Assembly (NCBI GenBank): GCA_910591455.2
Contig: OU342806.1
Coordinates: 28,645,517 to 28,709,516 of the forward strand
Reading direction: 5' to 3'
DNA length: 64,000 nt
Source: Pholis gunnellus
Taxonomy: Eukaryota; Chordata; Actinopteri; Perciformes; Pholidae
Shown: positions 10,049 through 20,681 of the stretch, piece by piece
How positions within the stretch are numbered: position 1 is the stretch's first letter
Layout: every line of letters begins with the position of its first letter
Position numbers and translations under genes: made by a program
The notes under the pieces: generated by a model
What the model was told of the DNA's origin: nothing
Seen by the model: only the letters and a program-made list of their open reading frames with translations
Databases searched by the model: none

Positions 10049-12367
10049 TTCATCTTTTTATATTTCTTCCGTACGTTTTTTGACACGCTAAGGCTCCTTC
10101 ATATTTTAAGCTACAGAAACCGTTCAACTATCAAAATGTTCAGCTCTTTCAGGAGAGGGGTGCTATGTCTCTTCATATTTCTAATCTTTAAACTTTTTGA
10201 ATTATTAAGCTTTTTGCAACTTTTTTTTTTAATGGGTTTCTATGGAGAATATTTTCAAATAATTCAAATAATTCTTCAACTTTCAAATCCTTCAACTTCC
10301 TCATACTTTCAGCTACAGACACCATTTCAACTTTAAAATACAGAGAAAATCTTAAGCTATTATTGTATGTTATAATCTTTTCAATATCTTTTATACTTTT
10401 TGAACTGTCCCATTTTAACTTTTATGATTTTTTCAGTCCTCTTCTGCCTTTATAATAGGTGTGTATTGTGCAGCTTAGAGTGCGTGATGTCACCGCTAGA
10501 GTGAAGAGCAGCTTCAGATTCTTGTGAATCCCACAGATTTACACATTTGGCAGAAAATGACTTAATTGAGAGGAAAAACCAACTTTCTGCTCCATAGAGA
10601 CCAATGTTAAATCTTGCTGCAAAAAAATCTTCCACAGAACTCGGTACCCCATTTCTACATCGCCAGTTTAGCCATATTTTTTACACTACAGACACAATTT
10701 TCACAGGATCTGTTGTTCAACTCATCCTTCCGCTCATGTAATGATATCGGAGCAATAGGAGCTACGGTTATGGGGTTTTTGAGGATTTGTTTGAGAGGTG
10801 TTTCCCTGTCTGTTCTCCATGAACAGGCTGCTGGCACACAGGTGTTTCTAATTAGGGATGTTTATAAACACCAGGTGCATCCTCACCATGGCAACCAGTT
10901 ACACGCACGCAGGCAAGCTCTCTCTCTACACACACACACGACTTGGAGATATTCAGTCAAAGGCATTTTTAGACCTCCTGTCTGTCTGTCTGCCTCTCTG
11001 TCTCACTCACTCTGTCAGTACATATAACTGTCTGTCTGCCTGCCTCACTCACTCAGTCCATCTAACGGTCTGAGTCTGTCTGTCTGTCTGTCTGTCTGCC
11101 TGCCTCACTCATTCAGTCCATCTAACGGTCTGAGTCTGTCTGTCTGTCTGTCGGTCTGTCTCACTCACTCAGTACATAAAACTGTCTGTCTGCCTGTCTC
11201 ACTCACTCACTCTGTACATATAACTGTCTGTCTGCCTGTCTCACTCACTCAGTCAGTACATATAACTGTCTGTCTGCCTGTCTCACTCACTCAGTCCATC
11301 TAACGGTCTGAGTCTGTCTGCCTGTCTCACTCACTCACTCAGTACATATAACTGTCTGTCTGCCTGTCTCACTCACTCACTCAGTACATATAACTGTCTG
11401 TCTGCCTGTATCACTCACTCACTCAGTACATATAACTGTCTGTCTGCCTGTCTCACTCACTAAGTACTTATAACTGTCTGTCTGCCTGTCTCACTCACTC
11501 AGTCAGTACATATAACTCTGTCTGCCTGTCTCACTCACTCACTCAGTACATATAACTGTCTGTCTGCCTGTCTCACTCACTCACTCAGTACATATTACTG
11601 TCTGTCTGCCTGTCTCACTCACTCACTCAGTACATATAACTGTCTGTCTGCCTGTCTCACTCACTCAGTACATAAAACTGTCTGTCTGCCTGTCTCACTC
11701 ACTCACTCAGTACATATAACTGTCTGTCTGCCTGTCTCACTCACTCAGTCAGTACATATAACTGTCTGTCTGCCTGTCTCACTCACTCACTCAGTACATG
11801 TAACTGTATGTCTGCCTGTCTCACTCACTCAGTATATATAACTGTCTGTCTGCCTGTCTCACTCACTCACTCAGTACATATAACTGTCTGTCTGCCTGTC
11901 TCACTCACTCAGTATATATAACTGTCTGTCTGCCTGTCTCACTCACTCAGTCCATCTAACTGTCTGAGTCTGTCTCTTTCTCACTCTCACACTCATTCAC
12001 TCAGTCTATCTCTCTCTCTCTCTCTCTCTGTGTCTCTCATATATTCATTTAGGCCTTAGAGATTTTGAGAGGACTTTTCCTTTTTTTAAGCTACAGAAAC
12101 CGTTCGACTATCAAAATGTTCAGCTCTTTCAGGAGAGGGGTGCTATGATTTTTCACATTTGTAATCTTTAAATCTTTTAAATATTAAGCTTTTTGCAATT
12201 TTTTTGAATTGGATATCTATGGAGAAAATCTTCAAATCCTGTTAAACTTCTTCAACTTTCAAATCCTTCAACGTCCTCATACTTCAGCAATGTTTCAGCA
12301 ATGTTTTCGCAATTAATTTCAGCTTTCAGCATTCCAACGCATTTTCAGCAGGAAATGCATTTTCTAG
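10049..12367 (+). mobile_element. H1: family-B Helitron-like unit, 5'-truncated
   Basis: It begins directly after a CTAG with TTCATCTTTTTATATTTC and ends with AGCATTCCAACGCATTTTCAG, a short palindrome around ATGCAT, and CTAG at 12,364-12,367. It is nearly identical to H5 (18,316-20,681) over its first kilobase, but lacks the 5' hairpin and a 108-bp stretch present in H5 (18,848-18,955). A tetranucleotide-rich minisatellite fills 10,978-12,040. No Rep/helicase frame is present, so it would need proteins from elsewhere. The ORF at 10,614-11,027 has no known domain and runs into the minisatellite. Confidence 0.6.
10978..12040. repeat. About 42-bp minisatellite inside H1
   Basis: Units read GTCTGTCTGCCTGTCTCACT, then further CACT repeats, then CAGTACATATAACT. 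Length varies between about 38 and 46 bp through gain or loss of CACT steps. Roughly two dozen units are present, ending in a short (TC)n at 12,010-12,030. The first few units carry CATCTAACGGTCTGA instead of the CATATAACT ending. Confidence 0.9.
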
Positions 12368-12368
12368 T

Positions 12369-12520
12369 TCAGTGTGGCTTTGTGGCACAAAGGCAGTAGA
12401 ACTGCCTGTGCCAAAGCACACTGACTGTAATCCTGCGGGCTTATTCAGTGTGGCTTTGTGGCACAAAGGCAGTAGAACTGCCTGTGCCAAAGCACACTGA
12501 CTGTAATCCTGCGGGCTTAT
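12369..12520. repeat. Tandem 76-bp duplication of the family-A 5' end
   Basis: Copies start at 12,369 and 12,445, both TCAGTGTGGCTTTGTGGCAC, and run to GCGGGCTTAT. Only the second continues into the body of the unit. This may record a rolling-circle or template-slippage event at the 5' terminus. Confidence 0.9.
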
Positions 12521-13584
12521 TTTTCTTATTCTCCATCTGCCACCCCGAATTTCGGCGTGTATCTAGTCACACAGCGTTGCCAACAGCGGCGTGAAAAGTA
12601 TATCCGAACGTGCGGCCCGATCGGGAATGGTGTGCTAAGACTTTTATAAGAGATTCGCCCAGCGGTTTTCCCGAAAATCCCGAAAAACGGAGCAAAATTG
12701 GCCCATAGACTTGAATGGGGTTTCGGCGTGAAGAGAGCAAAAAAAACACTGAACTTTGGACCCATATTGACAAGCCATACTTTAAGATAGAAAAATGATT
12801 TAAAGTTTAAAACGTAGACAAAACGCTGGAGGTTATTGAGCCAAATGGACATTTTGATAGCTAGCACAGTTTTCATGAAGTCGCAGATGAAGTTTCAGGA
12901 ACATTTTGGCTCCATTTCAGATTTTATAATGGGTGTGTATTGCGCAGCTCGTTAAGGGCTAGAGTGAGGGCATAATTGTTAGAGTGGAGCAGAGCAGGAA
13001 AATATTTTGTGATTTCTGAAAACAAATTGCTCAGAGTGCCACAATTTGCACACCTCATGCATTATTTTTTGCAAAAAGTTAGCTAATGGTGTGCTGGTCT
13101 AGAGAAATGACTGTGGAATCCAGCACCTTTACACATTTTGCACTACAGACCTTAATTGACAGGAAAACCAGCTTTCTGCTCCATAGAGACCAATGTTAAA
13201 TCTGACCACTCATTTCTCAAAGAAAGCAGACGGTACCACTTTTGTACATTGCTCTGGAGCTCACATTTTTAACACCACTAACATAAAAAAGCACATCACC
13301 ATGTTCGCAAGAGTCTTATCTTTCTCACGGTATCCTTATTTTGGCACTCAGACTCCTACTTTTTGTTAAAAAGTTTTGTTTCAAAATCACTGTTTACTGT
13401 AACGTTTCTTAATCAGTTTGCTTCTAACGCCAGGTGCGTCCTCACCATGGCAACCAGTTACACACACGCACGCACGCAGGCTCTCTCTGTCTGTCTCTCT
13501 ACACACACTGTCTGTCTCTCTCTGTCTGTCTTTCTCTCGCTCTGTCTGTCTGCCTGTCTCACTCACTCACTCTGTTTCTCTATA

Positions 13585-14562
13585 TCTTTCTGTCCCCCCC
13601 CCACCCCTCCCATTTCAAAATAAAAGCCCCACAGAGTGAATCCTAACTGGAATACTTGTGATGAAGCCTGTCATTTAATAACCTTTGTGTTTGTGTCAAA
13701 CATTATGAATATGTCTCCTCTCCCCCTCTCTCACCCACCCAGTCCCACTTTCAAAATAAAAGCCCCATAGATTAACTGTATCTTAACATGAAGCTCAGAA
13801 TGAGGTTCGTACAGAAATGATGGGAGCGTTAGCTCCCATCATTTCCAAAGGCTTCTCAAACAAATGTATTTATCTCAAATAGAGAAATGATGGGAGCGTA
13901 AGCTCCCATCATTTCCAAAGGCATTACTAGTAGGCATCACGTAATGTGAGGAGGCGTTTCCCTGCTTTTTCTCCATGAACAGGCTGCAGGTGCACAGGTG
14001 ATTCTGATTGAGCTAATTAGTGAACAGAGGCTCACAGACTCACATACACACACTGTGAGTCTCTGTTCACTAATCTTTCTGTCCCCCCCCCCACCCCCCC
14101 CCCTCCCATTTCAAAATAAAAGCCCCACAGAGTGAATCCTAACTGGAATACTTGTGATGAAGCCTGTCATTTAATAACCTTTGTGTTTGTGTCAAACATT
14201 ATGAATATGTCTCCTCTCCCCCTCTCTCACCCACCCAGTCCCACCCTTTCAAAATAAAAGCCCCATAGATTAACTGTATCTTAACATGAAGCTCAGAATG
14301 AGGTTCGTACAGAAATGATGGGAGCGTTAGCTCCCATCATTTCCAAAGGCTTCTCAAACAAATGTATTTATCTCAAATAGAGAAATGATGGGAGCGTAAG
14401 CTCCCATCATTTCCAAAGGCATTACTAGTAGGCATCACATAATGTGAGGAGAGGCGTTTCCCTGCTTTTTCTCCATGAACAGGCTGCAGGTGCACAGGTG
14501 ATTCTGATTGAGCTAATTAGTGAACAGAGGCTCACAGACTCACATACACACACTGTGAGTCT
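13585..14562. repeat. 489-bp tandem duplication in H2
   Basis: TCTTTCTGTCCCCCCC occurs at 13,585 and 14,074, and the following 480 bp agree almost base for base. The two copies carry both 14-bp-arm hairpins each. The right copy continues into the full palindrome, while the left is cut within it, so the break lies in the palindrome arm. H3 has one copy only. Confidence 0.9.
13814..13915. repeat. Paired perfect hairpins with 14-bp arms
   Basis: GAAATGATGGGAGC and its complement surround a 4-base loop: GTTA at 13,814-13,845 and GTAA at 13,884-13,915. The pair recurs at 14,303-14,334 and 14,373-14,404, and in H3 at 16,567-16,598 and 16,637-16,668. Arms are identical in all six. Confidence 0.9.
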
Positions 14563-14642
14563 CTGTTCACTAATTAGCTCAATCAGAATCACCTGTGCGC
14601 CTGCAGCCTGTTCATGGAGAAAAAGCAGGGAAACACCTCTCA
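14449..14642. repeat. Long palindrome in H2
   Basis: Arms of about 90 bp, including CCCTGCTTTTTCTCCATGAA on one side and its complement on the other, meet near 14,546 in a CA-rich loop. The same palindrome, with a slightly different loop, is in H3 at 16,701-16,894. Confidence 0.9.
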
Positions 14643-15261
14643 AACAAATCCTCAAACCCCCATAACCGTAGCTCCTATTGCTCCGATATGAACACATGAG
14701 AGGAATGATGAGTTGAAGAGCAGATCATGTGAAAAACTTTACTGGAGCAACGGAGCCTCTCCCAGCTGTTAGCAGACTGTTTTGCTAGCAGGCGAGTGAG
14801 CTGTACCCAGCATGCAGTTCGGCGGTGTAATTTTATAAATGTAAAATGATTAGTGTTACAAATTGTTTGTGTCACAGACTGTTGTGTCGTTGTGATTTGC
14901 TCTGTTAAAGAGCGTTAGTTGTGGGTTGTTCATTGTTATAAAGTAATGACCATGACTAGGGGTCCCTCTCAATACACATAAGAAAACTAGCTCCAATGCT
15001 GACACCATTAACGGTGGACAATATATTTAACTGCCTGTTGAAGACAGACAGCACTTGATCCGGCTTGGTGTGTGAAAAACTCACATGTACAGGAAATTGA
15101 AACAGTTATACAAGATTAAATTCAAGAGTATGGATTTTAAATGCAGAAAAGAGAGAAGCGATAACTCAATCGAACCGTAACATCGGCCTGTGTAGCTATA
15201 TATTGCGACGTCTTCCGGCAGTAGAAGCCACACTGTCAAAATTTCTTGCGAAATTTTCTAG

Positions 15262-17514
15262 TTTTTCTTATTCTCCATCTGCCACCCCGAATTTCGGCGT
15301 GTATCTTGTCACACAGCGTTGCCAACAGCGGCGTGAAAAGTATATCCGAACGTGCGGCCCGATCGGGAATGGTGTGCTATGTCTCGTATAAGAGATTCGC
15401 CCAGCGGTTTTTCCGAAAATCCCGAAAAACGGAGCAAAATTGGCCCATAGACTTGAATGGGGTTTCGGCGTGAAGAGAGCAAAAAAAACACTGAACTTTG
15501 GACCCATATTGACAAGCCATACTTTAACATAGAAAAATGATTTAAAGTTTAAAACGTAGACAAAACGCTGGAGGTTATTGAGCCAAATGGACATTTTGAT
15601 AGCTAGCACAGTTTTCATGAAGTCGCAGATGAAGTTTCAGGAACATTTTGGGTCCATTTCAGATTTTATAATGGGTGTGTATTGCGCAGCTCGTTAAGGG
15701 CTAGAGTGAGGGCATAATTGTTAGAGTGGAGCAGAGCAGGAAAATATTCTGTGATTTCTGCAAACAAATTGCTCAGAGTGCCACAATTTGCACACCTCAT
15801 GCATTATTTTTTGCAAAAAGTTAGCTAATGGTGTGTTGGTCTAGAGAAATGATTGTGGAATCCAGCACATTTACACATTTTGCACTACAGACCTTAATTG
15901 ACAGGAAAACCAGCTTTCTGCTCCATAGAGACCAATGTTAAATCTGACCACTCATTTCTCAAAGAAAGCAGACGGTACCACTTTTGTACATTGCTCTGGA
16001 GCTCACATTTTTAACACCACTAACATAAAAAAGCACATCACCATGTTCGCAAGAGTCTTATCTTTCTGACGGTATCCATATTTTGGCACTCAGACTCCTA
16101 CTTTTTGTTAAAAAGTTTTGTTTCAAAATCACTGTTTACTGTAACGTTTATTAAAAAGTCTGCCTCTAACACCAGGTGCGTCCTCACCATGGCAACCAGT
16201 TACACACACGCACGCACGCACGCTCTCTCTCTGTCTCTCTACACACACTGTCTGTCTCTCTCTGTCTGTCTTTCTCTCTCTCTGTCTGCCTGCCTGCCTG
16301 TCTCACTCACTCACTCTGTCTCTCTCTATCTTTCTGTCTCCCCCCCCCCCCCCCCTCCTCCCATTTCAAAATAAAAGCCCCACAGAGTGAATCCTAACTG
16401 GAATACTTGTGATGAAGCCTGTCATTTAATAACCTTTGTGTTTATGTCAAACATTATGAATATGTCTCCTCTCCCCCTCTCTCACCCACCCAGTCCCATC
16501 CTTTCAAAATAAAAGCCCCATAGATTAACTGTATCTTAACATGAAGCTCAGAATGAGGTTCGTACAGAAATGATGGGAGCGTTAGCTCCCATCATTTCCA
16601 AAGGCTTCTCAAACAAATGTATTTATCTCAAATAGAGAAATGATGGGAGCGTAAGCTCCCATCATTTCCAAAGGCATTACTAGTAGGCTTAACGTAATTT
16701 GAGGAGAGGTGTTTCCCTGCTTTTTCTCCATGAACAGGCTGCAGGCGCACAGGTGATTCTGATTGAGCTAATTAGTGAAGAGGCTCATAGACTCACATAC
16801 ACAAACCGTGAGTCTCCGTTCACTAATTAGCTCAATCAGAATCACCTGTGCGCCTGCAGCCTGTTCATGGAGAAAAAGCAGGGAAACACCTCTCAAACAA
16901 ATCCTCAAACCCCCATAACCGTAGCTCCTATTGCTCCGATATGAACACATGAGAGGAATGATGAGTTGAAGAGCAGATCATGTGAAAAACTTTACTGGAG
17001 CAACGGAGCCTCTCCCAGCTGTTAGCAGACTGTTTTGCTAGCAGGCGAGTGAGCTGTACCCAGCATGCAGTTCGGCGGTGTAATTTTATAAATGTAAAAT
17101 TATTAGTGTTACAAATTGTTTGTGTCACAGACTGTTGTGTCGTTGTGATTTGCTCTGTTAAAGAGCGTTAGTTGTGGGTTGTTCATTGTTATAAAGTAAT
17201 GACCATGACTAGGGGTCCCTCTCAATACACACAAGAAAATTAGCTCCAATGCTAACACCATTAACGGTGGACAATATATTTAACTGCCTGTTGAAGACAG
17301 ACAGCACTTGATCCGGCTTGGTGTGTGAAAAACTCACATGTACAGGAAATTGAAACAGTTATACAAGATTAAATTCAAGAGTATGGATTTTAAATGCAGA
17401 AAAGAGAGAAGCGATAACTCAATCAAACCGTAACATCGGCCTGTGTAGCTATATATTGCGACGTCTTCCGGCAGTAGAAGCCACACTGTCAAAATTTCTT
17501 GCGAAATTTTCTAG
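15262..17514 (+). mobile_element. H3: family-A Helitron-like unit
   Basis: Starts right after CTAG with TTTTTCTTATTCTCCATCTG, so it lacks the TCAGTGTGG hairpin of H2. It runs nearly identically to H2 but without the 489-bp duplication. The 3' hairpin (AAAATTTC/GAAATTTT) and CTAG are at 17,491-17,514. It carries two 14-bp-arm hairpins and the palindrome at 16,701-16,894. The loss of exactly the hairpin segment, also seen in H6, suggests a preferred internal 5' start. Confidence 0.6.
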
Positions 17515-18315
17515 TTTTATTATTATATTTCTTCCGTGCGCTGCTTCTGCTCCTTCATATTTTAAGCTACAGAAACCGTTCAACTATCAAAATGTTCAGC
17601 TCTTCAAGGACCTTTATGCTATGACTTTTATAATCAGCAATGTTGATAAACACACAGACTCACAGACACACGTGCACATACACTTCTCTCTCTCTGTCTC
17701 TCTGTCTCTCATTCAGTCATTCAGGTCTTGGATACTTTTAGAGGACCCCCCACACACACACTTATTCTAATGCTACTAATACTTCTACTACTTATAATAC
17801 TTCTACTAGAACTACAACTTCTACTACTACTAAAACAAATATCGCTAATGCTGACATTTTTTAAGCCACAGAAACCATTCAAATATTAAAATGTTCAGCT
17901 CTTTCAGGAGAGGAGTGATATGACTTTTCATATTTGTAAGCTTTAAACTTTGAATTATTCAGCTTTTTGCAATCTTTTTTTAATTGGATATCTGGAGAAA
18001 ATCTTCAAATCCTCTTAAACTTCTTCAACTTTCAAAGCCTTCTTCTTTCTCATACTTTCAGCTACAGATGCCATAGTTAAACATTTCAACTAGAAGGGTT
18101 TTCAGCAGTGCAGTTTAAATGCTTTCAGGCTACAACATTTTTCAGACAGGTAGTCTCCCATTTCTGTATTTTCAGCCATTTGTAATCTTTAAACTTTTTG
18201 AATTAAGCTTTTTGCAATTTTTTTTAAATTGGATATCTATTTTCAGCAATGTTTTTGCAATTAATTTCAGCTTTTAGCATTCCAACGCATTTTCAGCAGG
18301 AAATCATTTTTCTAG
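17515..18315 (+). mobile_element. H4: short family-B Helitron-like unit
   Basis: Begins after CTAG with TTTTATTATTATATTTCTTC, then the family-B words ACAGAAACCGTTCAACTATC and ATGTTCAGCTCTT. It ends AGCATTCCAACGC (18,276-18,288), a degraded ATCATT palindrome and CTAG at 18,312-18,315. About 800 bp; the minisatellite is missing. A stretch with CTACTAATACTTCTACTAC trinucleotide texture (17,770-17,840) is shared with H5 (20,130-20,200). Confidence 0.55.
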
Positions 18316-20681
18316 TTGTTGGAATGCTGTCAAGCATTCCAACTATTGTTATCCTGTTTTTCTCTTTATTCATCTTTTTATATTTCTTCCGTACATTTTT
18401 TGACACGCTAAGGCTCCTTCATATTTTAAGCTACAGAAACCGTTCAACTATCAAAATGTTCAGCTCTTTCAGGAGAGGGGTGCTATGTCTCTTCATATTT
18501 CTAATCTTTAAACTTTTTGAATTATTAAGCTTTTTGCAACTTTTTTTTTGAATGGGTTTCTATGGAGAATATTTTCAAATAATTCAAATAATTCTTCAAC
18601 TTTCAAATCCTTCAACTTCCTCATACTTTCAGCTACAGACACCATTTCAACTTTAAAATACAGAGAACATCTTAAGCTATTATTGTATGTTATAATCTTT
18701 TCAATATCTTTTATACTTTTTGAACTGTCCCATTTTAACTTTTATGATTTTTTCAGTCCTCTTCTGCCTTTATAATGGGTGTGTATTGCGTAGCTTAGAG
18801 TGCGTGATGTCACCGCTAGAGTGAAGAGCAGCTTCAGATTCTTGTGAAAAAAATATTTGTCTTTTGCCTTCGACTCCACAATTTACACTCTTCATATATA
18901 TTTTTTAGTTCATACAGTAGCTAATCCTGTCTTCTCGTTAAAAAGTGATTGTGGAATCCCACAGATTTACACATTTGGCAGAAAATGACTTAATTGAGAG
19001 GAAAAACCAACTTTCTGCTCCATAGAGACCAATGTTAAATCTTGCTGCAAAAACATCTTCCACAGAACTCGGTACCCCATTTCTACATCGCCAGTTTAGC
19101 CACATTTTTTACACTACAGACACAATTTTCACAGGATCTGTTGTTCAACTCATCCTTCCGCTCATGTAATGATATCGGAGCAATAGGAGCTACGGTTATG
19201 GGGTTTTTGAGGATTTGTTTGAGAGGTGTTTCCCTGTCTGTTCTCCATGAACAGGCTGCTGGCACACAGGTGTTTCTAATTAGGGATGTTTATAAACACC
19301 AGGTGCATCCTCACCATGGCAACCAGTTACACGCACGCAGGCACGCTCTCTCTCTACACACACACACGACTTGGAGATATTCAGTTAAAGGCATCTTTAG
19401 ACCTCCTGTCTGTCTGTCTGCCTCTCTGTCTCACTCACTCTGTCAGTACATATAACTGTCTGTCTGCCTGCCTCACTCACTCAGTCCATCTAACGGTCTG
19501 AGTCTGTCTGTCTGTCTGTCTGTCTGTCTGCCTGCCTCACTCACTCAGTCCATCTAACGGTCTGAGTCTGTCTGTCTGTCTGTCGGTCTGTCTCACTCAC
19601 TCAGTACATAAAACTTTCTGTCTGCCTGTCTCACTCACTCACTCAGTACATATAACTGTCCGTCTGCCTGTCTCACTTACTCAGTCAGTACATATATCTG
19701 TCTGTCTGCCTGTCTCACTCACTCACTCAGTACATATAACTGTCTGTCTGCCTGTCTCACTCACTCACTCAGTACATATAACTGTCTGTCTGCCTGCCTG
19801 TCTCTCTCTCACACTCACTCAGTCATCTAACTGTCTGTCTGCCTGTCTGTCTCTCTCTCACACTCACTCAGTCATCTAACTGTCTGTCTGGCTGTCTGTC
19901 TCTCTCTCACACTCACTCAGTCCATGTAACTGTCTGTCTGCCTGTCTGTTCTCCATGAACAGGCTGCTGGCACACAGGTGTTCGTGATTAAGGTAATCAG
20001 CAATGTTGATAAACACACAGACTCACAGACACACGCGCACATACACTTCTCTCTCTCTGTCTCTCTGTGTCTCTCATTCAGTCATTCAGGTCTTGGATAC
20101 TTTGAGGACCCCCCACACACACACTTATTCTAATGCTACTAATACTTCTACTACTTATAATACTTCTACTAGAACTACAACTTCTACTACTACTAAAACA
20201 AATATCGCTACTGCTGACATCTTTTAAGCCACAGAAACCATTCAAATATTAAAATGTTCAGCTCTTTCAGGAGAGGAGTGATATGACTTTTCATATTTGT
20301 AAGCTTTAAACTTTGAATTATTCAGCTTTTTGCAATCTTTTTTTAATTGGATATCTGGAGAAAATCTTCAAATCCTCTTAAACGTCTTCAACTTTCAAAG
20401 CCTTCTTCTTTCTCATACTTTCAGCTACAGATGCCATAGTTAAACATTTCAACTAGAAGGGTTTTCAGCAGTGCAGTTTAAATGCTTTCAGGCTACAACA
20501 TTTTTCAGACAGGTAGTCTCCCATTTCTGTATTTTCAGCAATTTGTAATCTTTAAACTTTTTGAATTATTAAGCTTTTTGCAATTTTTTTTAAATTGGAT
20601 ATCTATTTTCAGCAATGTTTTTGCAATTAATTTCAGCTTTTAGCATTCCAACGCATTTTCAGCAGGAAATGCATTTTCTAG
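18316..20681 (+). mobile_element. H5: family-B Helitron-like unit with intact 5' hairpin
   Basis: The 5' end is a perfect hairpin, GTTGGAATGCT and AGCATTCCAAC around GTCA (18,318-18,343). The same 11 bases, AGCATTCCAAC, recur near the 3' end at 20,642-20,652, followed by the ATGCAT palindrome and CTAG at 20,678-20,681. Terminal motifs shared in inverse between the 5' and 3' ends are known from Helentron-type Helitron relatives. H5 retains a 108-bp piece missing in H1 and holds a much shorter minisatellite. No replicase is encoded. Confidence 0.62.
19407..19950. repeat. Minisatellite inside H5
   Basis: Same GTCTGTCTGCC / CACTCACTCA / TACATATAACT unit as in H1, but about half the length. It ends in a different variant with GTCTCTCTCTCACACTCACT and CATCTAACT. 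Confidence 0.9.

Larger units (their letters stand above)
12369..15261 (+). mobile_element. H2: family-A Helitron-like unit, fullest copy
   Basis: The 5' end TCAGTGTGGCTTTG starts two bases after the previous CTAG and folds into an imperfect hairpin (12,369-12,424) with ACTGCC...CACACTGA. This 76-bp end is duplicated in tandem at 12,445. The 3' end is a hairpin with 8-bp arms AAAATTTC and GAAATTTT around TTGC, followed at once by CTAG (15,258-15,261) and then T. A 3' hairpin plus CTRR, with no target duplication, is the Helitron signature. The interior holds a 489-bp tandem duplication, four perfect 14-bp-arm hairpins and a large palindrome near 14,546. The minus-strand ORF at 12,526-12,876 recurs in each family-A copy but has no known domain and no coding bias that I can see. 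Confidence 0.65.

Noticed and set aside
10614..11073. 137-codon ORF repeated at 19,042
   Set aside because: It runs into a minisatellite and has no recognisable domain. It is part of the family-B unit.
10978..12040. CRISPR or satellite centromere array
   Set aside because: Units vary in length by CACT steps, lie within a mobile unit and have no spacers.
12526..12876. 116-codon minus-strand ORF repeated at 15,268-15,618 and in part at 20,685
   Set aside because: It recurs only because the Helitron-like unit recurs. There is no domain, other frames are also open, and it starts at the repeat edge.
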